DNA of 64,000 nucleotides from Adhaeribacter rhizoryzae (GCF_008629685.1 NZ_VWSF01000001.1:62001-126000); one strand, 5' to 3'. Counted from the stretch's first letter, positions 45,754 through 55,450 are shown. Made by a program: numbers and translations. Notes: generated from the letters alone by a model not told the origin.

Positions 45754-45817
45754 ACAATAAAGTTTTATTTCATGGAGGGCAATATTTACTACTTAGTATT
45801 ACACACAAGCTAATTAA

Positions 45818-46276
45818 ATGCTAACGCTACACAGAACAGATTCTACCAACCCGGATTTTATACAACTGGTTAATTTGCTGGATGCCGATCTAAGAATCCG
45901 GGACGGGGAAGACCATACCTTTTTTGCGCAGTTTAATAAAATAGCTGCTATCCGGCACGTAGTTGTCGCTTATTTTGATGGAGTGCCCGTTGGTTGCGGG
46001 GCTGTAAAAGCTTATACAGAAGAAGTAGGAGAAATTAAAAGAATGTACGTGCGGCCCGAATACCGCAAACAAGGCATTGCCGGCAATATTTTAAAGGAAC
46101 TGGAAAACTGGGCGGCGGAGTTAAACTTTAAAGAAGTAATATTAGAAACCGGCCAAGCCCAGCCCGAAGCCATTGGGTTGTATAGCAAGAGCGGCTACCA
46201 AATAATTCCGAATTACGGCCAATATGCACACGTTGCCAGTAGTGTATGTTTCCGGAAAGCTATGAACCTGGGTTAA
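45818..46276 (+). CDS. GNAT-family N-acetyltransferase
   Basis: A 152-residue acetyl-CoA-dependent acetyltransferase. The acetyl-CoA loop is RPEYRKQGIAGNILKELENWA (about residues 76-96), preceded by the strand GEIKRMYV and followed by VILETGQAQPEAIGLYSKSGY, as in the PhnO/RimI-like group. The substrate is unknown. Neighbours do not help: it stands alone between a terminator and an unknown gene. Confidence 0.9.
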   Translation: MLTLHRTDSTNPDFIQLVNLLDADLRIRDGEDHTFFAQFNKIAAIRHVVVAYFDGVPVGCGAVKAYTEEVGEIKRMYVRPEYRKQGIAGNILKELENWAAELNFKEVILETGQAQPEAIGLYSKSGYQIIPNYGQYAHVASSVCFRKAMNLG

Positions 46277-46393
46277 AAGTAGTACTTGTGATTTATTATT
46301 TTTACGAATAAGGGTTTATCTTTAAAAGCATTCGCCCGTAATTAATTGGCAAATACCAGGTACACCAGCCCAACCGGTAAAAATTATTAACGT

Positions 46394-47008
46394 TTGGAAA
46401 CATTTGTTTCAGCAGAACTCCACGAAAAAGTAAGGTTAAATTCTTTCGGCGAAAGAAACCATACCCTAATTTTAAATGCCAACTACTTTATCTTAAATAA
46501 TACCCAAATTAAGCTAGCCGATATTACCCAAATTAAATTTGGCGTAAATAGCGTACAGTTTGGTATGTTTCCGCTGGGGAACCGGTACCACTTAAGCCTC
46601 AAAACAGCCGGGCAGGAATTTAACCTGGTTTTGCACAGTTATTGGGGTATCCGAAATAATTATTTAGTTAATTTATACGAAAAGCTGGTTAATGGCATTT
46701 GGCTCCGGATAGGGGAGCGACTTACCGATGATGCCATTAATTGTTTAAAAGCGAATAATTCGTTTGTGGTTGGTCCGTGTACTGTAAGCAGGAGTGGCAT
46801 AAAGTTGCAACAAAAAAGTGCCTTTTCGGTTAATGCTGAGCTTATTACGTGGAACGATTTATTTTACGAAGTAAAATACGACCGCCTGGTGATTAATAGT
46901 AAAAAAGATAGCAGGTTGTGGCTAAACCTGTATTTTTTAGAATATTGGAACACAGAAGTACTGCGGGAAGTGTTAGAGTGGCTTTTTACCGAAAATGGAT
47001 TAACCTAA
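46394..47008 (+). CDS. hypothetical protein with two PH-like segments
   Basis: A 204-residue cytosolic protein with no recognised family. The start is a TTG at 46394. I accept it because the reading frame looks coding from there (SAELHEKVRLNSFGERNHTL), while the next ATG would cut off 27 residues. Two similar beta-rich halves each carry an 'I-x-L/W-x-D-I/L' strand (IKLADITQIKFGV; LITWNDLFYEVKYDRLVI), suggesting a pair of small PH-type domains, each followed by a helix (YLVNLYEKLVNGIWLRIG; VLREVLEWLFTENG). This is inference from pattern only. Confidence 0.6.
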   Translation: METFVSAELHEKVRLNSFGERNHTLILNANYFILNNTQIKLADITQIKFGVNSVQFGMFPLGNRYHLSLKTAGQEFNLVLHSYWGIRNNYLVNLYEKLVNGIWLRIGERLTDDAINCLKANNSFVVGPCTVSRSGIKLQQKSAFSVNAELITWNDLFYEVKYDRLVINSKKDSRLWLNLYFLEYWNTEVLREVLEWLFTENGLT

Positions 47009-47263
47009 TTAGAAGCGTAGGGCCTAACTAAGGAATAATTTCATTTTTTCCGGGTTAAAAATACCTCAAAATTGAGCCTATAAACTTTAGTATTAATTAT
47101 ATAAAAATAAATATACTAAATAGCTTTATAGTTTATATATAATATATTAATTTTACAATATATAAATGTGGTACTTATAAAACGGTAACGGCATTAATAT
47201 TTAATTAAGATAAATTTATATATTAGTTACTTCGTATTTTTTGCTAGCCAGTAGTTTTTGCTT

Positions 47264-49015
47264 ATGAAAAGAATTATTACCCCGCTTAAGCCTTATCTTC
47301 TTTCTTTAACGCTGCTTTCGGTCTTAGTGGTATCTTCTGGCTTTGCCGACCGGTATTTCGAAATTGCCAGGCACCTCGATACTTTTGCCTCGCTTTACCG
47401 CCAGCTAAATAATCATTATGTAGATGAAGTAAACCCCGCCATCTTAATGCAGGAAGGTATTGGCGCCATGCTAAGTTCCCTGGACCCTTATACCGAATAT
47501 ATTCCGGAATCGGAGCTGGAAGATTTTAAGATGAACTATGTTAGCAAGCAATACGCCGGTATTGGGGCTTCGGTTTTTAACAACAAGGCAGGTAAAGTAA
47601 TTATTTCGGAACCCTACGAAGGTTTTTCGGCGCAAAAAGCAGATCTGCGGGCTGGCGACGAAATATTATCTATTAACGGCGTATCTGTAATTGGTAAAAC
47701 CAGCAACGGCACCACCGATTTGCTCAAAGGCCAGAAAGGAACCAGCTTAACGGTTGTAGTGAAGCGCGATGGCGAGAGTAAACCCTTGGAGAAAACCCTG
47801 GTACGGGAAATTATTACCTTTAAAAATGTGCCTTATTATGGCCTGATAAACGATAGTACCGGTTATATTAAGCTAGATAAGTTTTTAGAAAATGCTGCCC
47901 AGGAAGTACGCGATGCAATGGTAACGCTTAAATCTAAACACCGCATAAAAGGGCTGGTGCTTGATTTACGCGGTAATGGCGGCGGCATTGTGCAGGAATC
48001 GGTAAATATTGTAAACTTGTTTGTAGAAAAAGGTTTACCTATTGTAACCCAAAAAGGTCGCGTAACCGACCGCGATGTAACGTATAAAGCAGTTTTTCAC
48101 CCGGTAGATGCTAAAATTCCGTTGGTTGTGTTGGTCGATAAAGGTTCGGCCTCGGCTTCCGAAATTGTTTCGGGTGCTATTCAGGATTTAGACAGGGGTA
48201 CCATTATTGGGCAGCGCACATTTGGCAAAGGACTGGTGCAGCAAACCATTAGTTTGCCGTATAATTCTTTGTTAAAAGTTACGGTAGCTAAATATTACAC
48301 CCCCAGCGGACGCTGCATTCAGGCCATGGATTATTCGCACCGCAACACCGATGGCAGCGTAACCCAAATTTCCGACTCGCTGAAACACGAATTTAAAACC
48401 CGGCATGGTCGCCTGGTGTATGATGGCAGCGGCATTTTTCCTGATGTAACTACCCCCGAAATCCGGTACAGTAATATTACCAATACTTTAATTAGTAAAA
48501 TGCTGCACTTCGATTTTGCCACGCAATACCGCAACACGCACCCGGTACTGGCCGCTGCCCGCGAATACAAGATGACCGATGCCGAATACGAGCAATTTTT
48601 AAAATTTTTAGCCGACCAGGATTACAGCTATACCACCAGAAGCGAAAAATATTTGCAGGAACTTAAAGCCCAGGCCCTGAAAGAGAAGAACTTTGAAAAT
48701 ATTAAAAAAGAGTTCGATGCCCTGGAAAGCCGCCTGCAAGGCAACAAAAAAGACGATTTAAGCCGCTATAAAGAAGAAATAAAAGAAGTGTTGGAAGCCG
48801 AGATTGTATCGCGTTATTATTTCCAAAGTGGTAAAGTAGAAAATTCTTTCAGAAACGATGCTGATATGAAAGAAGCTCTACGCGTATTAAATAATAAAAA
48901 GCTGTACGTTAATATTTTAAAAGGCGACGGCACTTACAAAATTATTGGTAAACCCAAATCGCTTGCTTTTGTGAAATCAACGCTTGCCGCCGAAACAGAG
49001 AATATCGATAATTAA
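47264..49015 (+). CDS. S41-family C-terminal processing peptidase (CtpA/Prc-like)
   Basis: A 583-residue periplasmic protease. I chose the ATG at 47264 (MKRIITPLKPYLLSLTLLSV), a signal anchor, over a TTG two codons upstream. A PDZ domain lies around residues 85-165 (AGIGASVFNNKAGKVIISEP, DLRAGDEILSINGVSV). The S41 catalytic core follows: KGLVLDLRGNGGG, catalytic Ser in DKGSASASEIVSGA and Lys in TFGKGLVQQ. A C-terminal helical region of about 200 residues is longer than in the minimal CtpA and is common in Bacteroidota. It probably trims or degrades envelope proteins. Confidence 0.94.
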   Translation: MKRIITPLKPYLLSLTLLSVLVVSSGFADRYFEIARHLDTFASLYRQLNNHYVDEVNPAILMQEGIGAMLSSLDPYTEYIPESELEDFKMNYVSKQYAGIGASVFNNKAGKVIISEPYEGFSAQKADLRAGDEILSINGVSVIGKTSNGTTDLLKGQKGTSLTVVVKRDGESKPLEKTLVREIITFKNVPYYGLINDSTGYIKLDKFLENAAQEVRDAMVTLKSKHRIKGLVLDLRGNGGGIVQESVNIVNLFVEKGLPIVTQKGRVTDRDVTYKAVFHPVDAKIPLVVLVDKGSASASEIVSGAIQDLDRGTIIGQRTFGKGLVQQTISLPYNSLLKVTVAKYYTPSGRCIQAMDYSHRNTDGSVTQISDSLKHEFKTRHGRLVYDGSGIFPDVTTPEIRYSNITNTLISKMLHFDFATQYRNTHPVLAAAREYKMTDAEYEQFLKFLADQDYSYTTRSEKYLQELKAQALKEKNFENIKKEFDALESRLQGNKKDDLSRYKEEIKEVLEAEIVSRYYFQSGKVENSFRNDADMKEALRVLNNKKLYVNILKGDGTYKIIGKPKSLAFVKSTLAAETENIDN

Positions 49016-49033
49016 ACCTTGCTAAATAAATAC

Positions 49034-49081
49034 AAAAGCGTTCTGGCTTATTTTTAAAATAAATAAGCCAGAACGCTTTTT
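49034..49081. terminator. bidirectional intrinsic terminator
   Basis: Near-perfect 20-bp stem AAAAGCGTTCTGGCTTATTT / AAATAAGCCAGAACGCTTTT between the convergent protease gene and the unknown minus-strand gene. Confidence 0.92.
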
Positions 49082-49103
49082 GTACATAATAAATACATAG
49101 CGG

Positions 49104-50594
49104 CTACTCTTCTAATTCCTGCAGAATATTCAGCAGTATCTGCCAAAGTTGCTCGTACGGAATTATTTCAATTTCGGCAAAGGCATCGCCGGGTTCGGGG
49201 GTATCTTGCAAGCGTTCGTAATAGGTTTTTCCTTTCTTCAGGGCTTCCTGGTAATCGAGGTTGGCATTTACTACTACTACCAGCAACTTAAAGAAGTAAA
49301 GGCTTCTTTTACTAAAGTTTTCGCGCAAATGGCGGCCGGCATATTTCTTTAAACTTTCTATGAGGTAACCCAATACATCGGTGTCTTTGGCCCGCACGTG
49401 ATACAAAAACTGGAGTACCATTATAGCCACGTTAAAGCCTTGCTTGTCTTTGCTGTACTCCGGAATAGAAGAAATAATTTGTTTGAAGGAAGAAGGCCGT
49501 AACAGGTTTTTCGTTGGATTTACAAAGTACAGGTAACTGCGGTAAAGGGTCCAGCGTTCCTGGGCATTTTCTCTGATTTTCTTAAAGAACGAATTCTCCG
49601 ATACGTCTTCGAATATTTTAACGGCTAAATCGTACTTACCGGCGTGCATGGCCAGCAGCATATAGTTCTCCATAAAGGCAAACCAGTTATTGGTAGAGCG
49701 GTTAAAAGCGTTCATATTCGCTTCGGCAAAGGCTAGCCCGCTTGGGTAATCTTTTACCCGTAAATAAGCGTACACTGTAATAAAAATATTGTACCGGATA
49801 TCGAAGCGTTTTTGGTTAATTTTACCTTTTTGTAACAGCTTTTCGGAAGTGGTGGTAATTTTTAATATTTCCTCGAAATTGCCGTAAAGCTCTTGCTTGG
49901 TAATGTCCAAAATATAAAAATATTCAAAAATATTGGCCGATTGTGTGGCTTCCCAAAGTTCTTTTAATCGTTCTAACGATTTTTGTAACTTAGGCAAGAA
50001 GCCGCGTTTGGCTAGTACAGATTTGTTTTGTTCTAGTTTAGCTGTATAATACAAATCTTCTGCTTCGTGCTCAAAGGCTGCCAACTTCCGGTAATGCTCC
50101 AGGGTTTTCTTGGTTTTGTAATAAAGATTAGATTTTACCGTAAGCGAATAATTAATCAGTAGCAGTTCCAGGCAAGATATTATAATAGAAGTAAACTCTG
50201 CTTCGGTGGCCAGCTTAAGGGCATGCTGCAGTAGCTTAGCCGATATCTTGTGTTCGCCTTCGTTCATCAGAGTTCTGCCCTGGTGCAACAGGCTTAAGCA
50301 TTCTTGCTCGTAACGGACCGATACTTTCAGGCGGCTATCCGAAAAATCGAGGAAAAACAGGTGATTTAGCAGTTTTTTGCGCAATCGTGACTTAAGCATT
50401 TTAAGCCGGGGGTCGTTGGGCTTGCATTTGTACAGGGCAGCCGCTGCATCCTCATCGGTTAATAACTGACCTTTTTTTATTCTTAAAAATAAATCGGTCT
50501 CTTTAGCCAGGTATTTGCTTTTTGTTTCGAGCAGAGGGTGTGTCTTCTGACCTCTGTTTGTTACAATTTGCACGAGTTTGCGCAAGTCTTCCAT
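49104..50594 (-). CDS. hypothetical alpha-helical protein (TPR-like)
   Basis: A 496-residue cytosolic protein without signal peptide or membrane segment. Almost the entire sequence reads as amphipathic helices, with pairs resembling TPR-type units (HKISAKLLQHALKLATEAEF, KYDLAVKIFEDVSENSFFKK). The N-terminal part is rich in Lys/Arg (LKMLKSRLRKKLLNHLFFL). No catalytic motif was seen. Similar long helical proteins of unknown function occur in Cytophagales, so a scaffold or regulatory role is possible, but nothing in the sequence shows it. It is transcribed alone. Confidence 0.8.
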   Translation of the reverse strand: MEDLRKLVQIVTNRGQKTHPLLETKSKYLAKETDLFLRIKKGQLLTDEDAAAALYKCKPNDPRLKMLKSRLRKKLLNHLFFLDFSDSRLKVSVRYEQECLSLLHQGRTLMNEGEHKISAKLLQHALKLATEAEFTSIIISCLELLLINYSLTVKSNLYYKTKKTLEHYRKLAAFEHEAEDLYYTAKLEQNKSVLAKRGFLPKLQKSLERLKELWEATQSANIFEYFYILDITKQELYGNFEEILKITTTSEKLLQKGKINQKRFDIRYNIFITVYAYLRVKDYPSGLAFAEANMNAFNRSTNNWFAFMENYMLLAMHAGKYDLAVKIFEDVSENSFFKKIRENAQERWTLYRSYLYFVNPTKNLLRPSSFKQIISSIPEYSKDKQGFNVAIMVLQFLYHVRAKDTDVLGYLIESLKKYAGRHLRENFSKRSLYFFKLLVVVVNANLDYQEALKKGKTYYERLQDTPEPGDAFAEIEIIPYEQLWQILLNILQELEE

Positions 50595-50951
50595 CTTGAA
50601 ATAAATAAATTTTTAATCTTAATAAATTTAAATTGCAATATACACAATAATGCTTTAGTAAAATAGGATAATACCCTTAATACCTAAAAGTGATAAATGC
50701 AACAGTAAAAATAGAATATTTTAATAAATTAATTTTTAATAAATTTGTTACAAATAAAGGTATTTTAAACCAAACATGAAAGTTTAAAAATTGGTTTATG
50801 CTTTAATTAAGCATTTTAAGTCTTTTTAATTAAAAATTAGGTTTAAAAAGTTGTTGTTACTTTTTTGGGCACATTGTCCTTTGTTTGCCATCCAGAAATA
50901 CTGATATTTGTTCCATCAAAACAGAAACCAAACACTTAAAATAATACAGCC
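50595..50951. other. 357-bp AT-rich intergenic region
   Basis: Divergent spacer between the helical protein gene and the 61-codon gene. A possible promoter for the latter is TTTG near 50883-50886 with GATATTTG about 17 bp on (imperfect match to TAnnTTTG). Nothing else was recognised. Confidence 0.4.
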
Positions 50952-51137
50952 ATGTTAGAATTACTTTTTTCCCTTTTGTTACAGCTTTCTTTATTACAAG
51001 GTGGCGTAAATAAACCTGTTGTTGAAGATAAAGCTGCTTCTGGTAAGAACGCAACTACTATCACTACAAACAAAGCAGCTAGCTCCGGCACTACCGATTT
51101 AGGTATTGGCAGCGGCGGCTGGGACGATAAGAACTAA
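50952..51137 (+). CDS. orphan small peptide (61 aa)
   Basis: Starts with a hydrophobic segment (MLELLFSLLLQLSLLQGG) lacking the positive charges of a classic signal peptide. A Lys/Thr/Ala/Ser-rich linker follows, then the tail GIGSGGWDDKN. It is preferred to an overlapping 65-codon minus-strand ORF because it has a promoter-like region in front, a plausible start context (ACAGCCATG) and the same direction as the downstream transporter. The gap to the transporter gene is 102 bp. No homolog is recognised. It could be a small exported peptide, a membrane micro-protein or a precursor. Confidence 0.55.
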   Translation: MLELLFSLLLQLSLLQGGVNKPVVEDKAASGKNATTITTNKAASSGTTDLGIGSGGWDDKN

Positions 51138-51239
51138 TTGTAAGAATAAATAAAATATAAATAAAGTAAAGATTAACCTTAAATTTATTTTGTGCCTATT
51201 ATCTTAGTGTGTTTGAAAAACACAAGAACTAAGTTTTAG

Positions 51240-52976
51240 ATGAGAAGGATAACTTTTACATTTTTAATCTTTACTTTATTTTTTTCTTCGTTTTTTTATG
51301 CTTGCCGACAGTCGCCGGCCCGGCAGGATCATGCCGTTAGGGTAAGAGCAACCCAAGACCCGGAAAACTTAAATCCGGTTAATTATAACAATGCGACCGC
51401 GCTCGAAATAATTAACCTGGTTTACCAGAGTTTATTAACTCCAGATCCAGAGACAAAAGAACTTAAACCGGTACTGGCTGCCCAACTGCCCCTTGTGCAG
51501 AAGCAAGACAGTATAACGGTTTTTAGTTTTAAGCTGCGGCCAGAAGCCCGATGGCCCAATAACCAGCCCATAACCGCCGCCGATGTTGCTTTTACTTTAA
51601 AACTGTACCGGTGCCCGTTAATAGATAATGATCGGCAAGCTGCCCGGTTTCATTTTATAAAAGATGTTGTAGCAGATACGGCTAATCCTCTGGCTTTTAA
51701 CCTAATTTGCGAAAAATACACACCCGAAATGGATTTAATGACGGGTGATTTTGCCATTTTGCCGGCGTACCTCGTAGATCCCAAAGGGCTGTTAGCCGAA
51801 TTTACATTACCCCAATTAACCCGGCAAGCCGAGGCTTTAAGCGAGCACCCTAAAATTAAGGAGTTTGCCGCTTGGTTTGATACCGATAAATTTAGCCGGG
51901 ATAAAGAATTTGTGCAGGGAAGCGGCGGTTATTTACTGGACGCCTGGAAAACCGGACAATATGTACGGTTAACTAAAAAGCAAAACTGGTGGGGCGAAAA
52001 TTTAATTGATACGCCACATATTACCGCTCACCCCGAAAAAATAACTTACCGCATTATTCCGGACAACGCCACTGCCTTGCAGGCGCTAATGAAGCAAGAT
52101 ATTGATGTGTATACGGGCATACCGGTTTACACTTACCAGCAGTTACGCACCGACCAGAACTTTAAAGAAAACTTTGATTTATATGCGCCGGAATCGTATG
52201 ACATTACCTATTTAGGAATAAATAGCCGATTAACTAAATTTAAGGAGGCCCGCACCCGGCAAGCTTTAGCGTACTTGCTAAACGTTGACGAAATTATTAA
52301 AGGCACTATGAATGGGTTTGCTACCCGAACCGTGGGGCCAATAACGCCAACCGACAAACGCTATTACAATGCCACCCTTACACCTTACACCTATAACCTG
52401 GAAAAAGCAGCTAAATTATTGCAGGAAGCAGGCTGGGTTAAAAAAGATAATAGCTGGCAAAAAATGATTGGTGGCCAGTGGCAGCCCTTAACCATTACCT
52501 TAAACTATAAAGCCGGCAACTCTGAATTTGAAAGAATTGCGCTGTATTTTCAGGAAGCCGCTGCCAAAATACAAATACCTGTTTCTATTCAGCCCATAGA
52601 AGGCGTATTGCTTAACAATAACTTAAAAGCCCATCAGTTCGAAGTATTTATCCGGTATTTAATGGGCAACCCGTTTGTTTATAATTTTAAGGAATTATTA
52701 CACACCGAGAATGCCGCGGAAGGCGGCGCCAATTTTACAAACTTTGGTACCGCCGAAAGCGATCGCCTGATAGACCAGATAAACTGCACCCCGGATTTAC
52801 AAGCAAAAGCCCAATATTTGAGCCAGCTCCAGGAAATACTGCACGAGCAAAGCAATTTAATATTTCTTTATGTTAGTAATGAGCGCATTGCAATAAATAA
52901 CCGTTTTGCCAACCTTAAAATATCGGGCCTGAAACCTGGTTACGATATTAGCGCCTTTACTTTAAAAGCCCAGTAG
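51240..52976 (+). CDS. peptide-type ABC transporter substrate-binding lipoprotein (SBP_bac_5)
   Basis: A 578-residue lipoprotein with the lipobox Cys at residue 22 (FFYACRQ). The family 5 binding-protein fold shows in ATQDPENLNPVNYNN, LVYQSLLTPDPETKELKPVLA, WPNNQPITAADVAFTLK and the later EARTRQALAYLLNVDEI. Ligands of this family are mainly oligopeptides, sometimes nickel or sugars. The two permease genes follow with a 4-bp gap, forming an Opp/Dpp-like operon. The start ATG at 51240 follows a short hairpin (TGTGTTT-GAA-AAACACA, 51208-51224). Confidence 0.92.
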   Translation: MRRITFTFLIFTLFFSSFFYACRQSPARQDHAVRVRATQDPENLNPVNYNNATALEIINLVYQSLLTPDPETKELKPVLAAQLPLVQKQDSITVFSFKLRPEARWPNNQPITAADVAFTLKLYRCPLIDNDRQAARFHFIKDVVADTANPLAFNLICEKYTPEMDLMTGDFAILPAYLVDPKGLLAEFTLPQLTRQAEALSEHPKIKEFAAWFDTDKFSRDKEFVQGSGGYLLDAWKTGQYVRLTKKQNWWGENLIDTPHITAHPEKITYRIIPDNATALQALMKQDIDVYTGIPVYTYQQLRTDQNFKENFDLYAPESYDITYLGINSRLTKFKEARTRQALAYLLNVDEIIKGTMNGFATRTVGPITPTDKRYYNATLTPYTYNLEKAAKLLQEAGWVKKDNSWQKMIGGQWQPLTITLNYKAGNSEFERIALYFQEAAAKIQIPVSIQPIEGVLLNNNLKAHQFEVFIRYLMGNPFVYNFKELLHTENAAEGGANFTNFGTAESDRLIDQINCTPDLQAKAQYLSQLQEILHEQSNLIFLYVSNERIAINNRFANLKISGLKPGYDISAFTLKAQ

Positions 52977-52980
52977 CAAC

Positions 52981-54363
52981 ATGCTGGGGTACTTCTTAAA
53001 AAGGCTACTGCTAATTGTACCTACTGTTTGGCTGATTGGGTCGTTGGTTTTTTTATTGAGCCGGATTATTCCGGGGCAGTACGCCGATTTAATGGCGGAA
53101 GCAGAGCAATCGGCGGTAGGTGGGGTTAGCTTAAAGCGCAATCGTAGCAGCTACTTAAAAGAACTGGCAGAAAGCGGCCAGGATAAACCGTTTTTCTATT
53201 TTTCGGTACGTAATCGGGCGCAACCCGACACGCTTAACCGGGTTTTTCCGGAAAAGCACCAAATTTTGCTGCAACAACTCCTGAATTATAATGGTAACTG
53301 GCCTGCTGTAGCGGGTTATTACCAAAGCCTGCAACAATTACAAACCCGCACACGCGAGAAAACAGATAGCACTACTGGTGTTTTGGCCGGGCAGGTTCAG
53401 GTATTATTGCAAACACCAGACCCCGTTGTAATAAGCCATATATTACAAGAATTACAGCCTTTTAAAATTAGTTACGGTGGTGCCATAACCGAGCTGCAAA
53501 AGCGCTTTGACCAGATGCAGCAACAGGCGCTACTTTTAAATTTATATTTACCCCGTTTTAAGTGGCACGGCTCTCAAAACCAATACCACACCTGGCTGCT
53601 TCGGGTAATTACCGGCGACCTGGGGTTTTCTTATAGAAGTAAAGAGCCGGTGCGCACCGTTATTGGCGAGGCATTGGGAAACACCTTGCTGTTGTTAATC
53701 GGCAGTCTGTTTTTAACTTTTGCGGTGAGTATACAATTGGCATTGGCTTTAAGCCGGTGGCGTTTTGGGCAGCAGCCAGTACTAAATGCTTTGTATGTGC
53801 TCGACAGTACGCCTTTGTTTATTATTGCGCAGTTGCTGTTTACTTATCTGGCCGGGCCGCAGTTTTTAGATTTGTTTCCGACTTTTGGTTTGGGAGAAGA
53901 AGACGAAGCAACTACCGGGTTCTTTGCTTTAACATTAACCCGTTTGCACCACCTTTTATTGCCGGCCTTGTGCTTGCTCATAACTAGTCTGCCGTATATT
54001 ACCACCCAGTTATATCAGGTGTTGCAGCAAGTATTAAACCACCAGTACGTAACCACAGCCCGCGCCAAAGGTTTACCCGAAAAGCAAGTGCTGCAACAAC
54101 ATGCTTTCCGGAATACCTTACTGCCTTTAATTACCCTATTTACGGGCAGTTTGCCGGCTATTATTGCAGGCGCCTTGGTAATAGAATATATCTTTGCCAT
54201 ACCCGGTACTGGTCAGTTGCTGGTGTCCTCGGTGTTAAGTCGAGATTACCCGGTTATTATTGGCTTGGTTTTACTGATTGCCCTTATTCAGGCTTTTGCC
54301 CACGTTTTAGCCGATTTACTTTATTTTATTGCTGATCCGCGAACGCGTTTAAAGCCGGCTTAA
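52981..54363 (+). CDS. peptide ABC transporter permease, OppB/DppB-type with large insertion
   Basis: A 460-residue inner-membrane permease. The first helix is FLKRLLLIVPTVWLIGSLVF, as in OppB. About 150 extra hydrophilic, Gln-rich residues (about 35-195) then sit between helix 1 and the rest, so the protein is about 150 residues longer than usual. The BPD_transp_1 core follows (TWLLRVITGDLGFSYRSKEPV, then helices), with the ATPase-coupling EAA-like loop TTARAKGLPEKQVLQQHAFRNTLLP. It overlaps the end of the binding-protein operon closely and is followed 1 bp later by the partner permease gene. Confidence 0.93.
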   Translation: MLGYFLKRLLLIVPTVWLIGSLVFLLSRIIPGQYADLMAEAEQSAVGGVSLKRNRSSYLKELAESGQDKPFFYFSVRNRAQPDTLNRVFPEKHQILLQQLLNYNGNWPAVAGYYQSLQQLQTRTREKTDSTTGVLAGQVQVLLQTPDPVVISHILQELQPFKISYGGAITELQKRFDQMQQQALLLNLYLPRFKWHGSQNQYHTWLLRVITGDLGFSYRSKEPVRTVIGEALGNTLLLLIGSLFLTFAVSIQLALALSRWRFGQQPVLNALYVLDSTPLFIIAQLLFTYLAGPQFLDLFPTFGLGEEDEATTGFFALTLTRLHHLLLPALCLLITSLPYITTQLYQVLQQVLNHQYVTTARAKGLPEKQVLQQHAFRNTLLPLITLFTGSLPAIIAGALVIEYIFAIPGTGQLLVSSVLSRDYPVIIGLVLLIALIQAFAHVLADLLYFIADPRTRLKPA

Positions 54364-54364
54364 C

Positions 54365-55450
54365 ATGAACAACCCGGTTGTAAAGCAAAGCACGAATAAG
54401 CAAAAGCCATGGTTAAACCGCCTGAGCCTGGCGTATCTTTTGCTAATATTATTGCTGGCTTTGTTTGCTAATTGGCTGCCTTTGGGTTTTGCGCCCGACT
54501 CCACAATGGGCCAACCCATATACCAGGAGCCTTTTCAATGGCAATTATATAAATCTGGCACACCCTTTCACTGGCTGGGCACCGATAACCAGGGGCGAGA
54601 TTTATTAACTGTTTTAATTTACGGTGCCCGCACGGCTTTTCTGATAAGCTTACCGGCTATGGCGCTTGCTACCTTAATAGGTGTAAGTTTAGGCATGATG
54701 GCCGGCTACTTTGGCGATACCGGTATCAGGTGGCCTTTAGGTAAATGGCTGGCGGGCATTATTGCGGTATTATTTTTCCTTTTTTGCGCTTTCAATACGG
54801 CATTCAGCTTTCCTGCTGAGGCTGGTATTATGGGCAACGTTTTTTTTAAAATTGCGCTGTTTGCTATTATCAGCTATCTGTTACAGAAAGTTTTGGGTTT
54901 TCTGTTGTTAAAGCTACCTTTTTTCAGACCTGAATTTCCAGTGCCCTTCGATTTCTTCTTGTTAAAAATAATTGAGCTTTTAGGAGCCGTGCCCCGGTTG
55001 TTATTGGTGTTGTGTTTGGCCGCTTTTTTCCCGCCCGCCGTAGATAAAGTAATATTATTAGGAATGCTTACTTTTTGGCCGAGTATTGCGCGTTTAACGC
55101 GGGCCGAAATGTTAAAACAAAAAAGTTTGCCTTACGTGGAAGCGGCTGTAGCCCTGGGTTTCTCGCCGGCCCGTGTGCTAACCAGGCACGCTCTGCCCAA
55201 TATATTAGTACCGATTCTGGTAGCTGTAACTTTTGGTATTTGTAACCTGATTGCCCTCGAATCAACGCTTTCTTTTTTGGGCTACGGGCTGCCGCCCGAA
55301 ACTCCCAGTTGGGGGCAAGCTATCAATGGCTTTCGGGCAAATACCGGCGCCTGGTGGTTATTATTATTTCCCGGGTTAAGTATTATTTTGGTAGTGCTGG
55401 CCCTGCAGAATGTAAATAATTATATAATCCGGTACTTGCAGCCAAAATAA
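54365..55450 (+). CDS. peptide ABC transporter permease, OppC/DppC-type
   Basis: A 361-residue inner-membrane permease and partner of the OppB-type protein. It has the N-terminal helix LSLAYLLLILLLALFANWLP, then FHWLGTDNQGRDLLTVLIYGARTAF (the OppC signature), and a coupling loop VEAAVALGFSPARVLTRHALPNILVP. The C-terminal ESTLSFLGYGLPPETPSWGQ is diagnostic. An extra segment at about 120-190 with two hydrophobic stretches lengthens it relative to OppC. No ATPase gene follows, so the ATP-binding subunits must be encoded elsewhere. Confidence 0.93.
   Translation: MNNPVVKQSTNKQKPWLNRLSLAYLLLILLLALFANWLPLGFAPDSTMGQPIYQEPFQWQLYKSGTPFHWLGTDNQGRDLLTVLIYGARTAFLISLPAMALATLIGVSLGMMAGYFGDTGIRWPLGKWLAGIIAVLFFLFCAFNTAFSFPAEAGIMGNVFFKIALFAIISYLLQKVLGFLLLKLPFFRPEFPVPFDFFLLKIIELLGAVPRLLLVLCLAAFFPPAVDKVILLGMLTFWPSIARLTRAEMLKQKSLPYVEAAVALGFSPARVLTRHALPNILVPILVAVTFGICNLIALESTLSFLGYGLPPETPSWGQAINGFRANTGAWWLLLFPGLSIILVVLALQNVNNYIIRYLQPK

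Larger units (their letters stand above)
45403..45817. other. 415-bp intergenic region with terminator and palindromic repeat
   Basis: Holds the terminator of the type IX block and a dispersed palindromic repeat, both listed separately. No ORF was seen. Confidence 0.6.

Noticed and set aside
50857-51054. 65-codon minus-strand ORF overlapping the small peptide gene
   Set aside because: The plus-strand ORF has a better start context, an upstream promoter-like sequence and a coherent hydrophobic start; this one looks like antisense noise.
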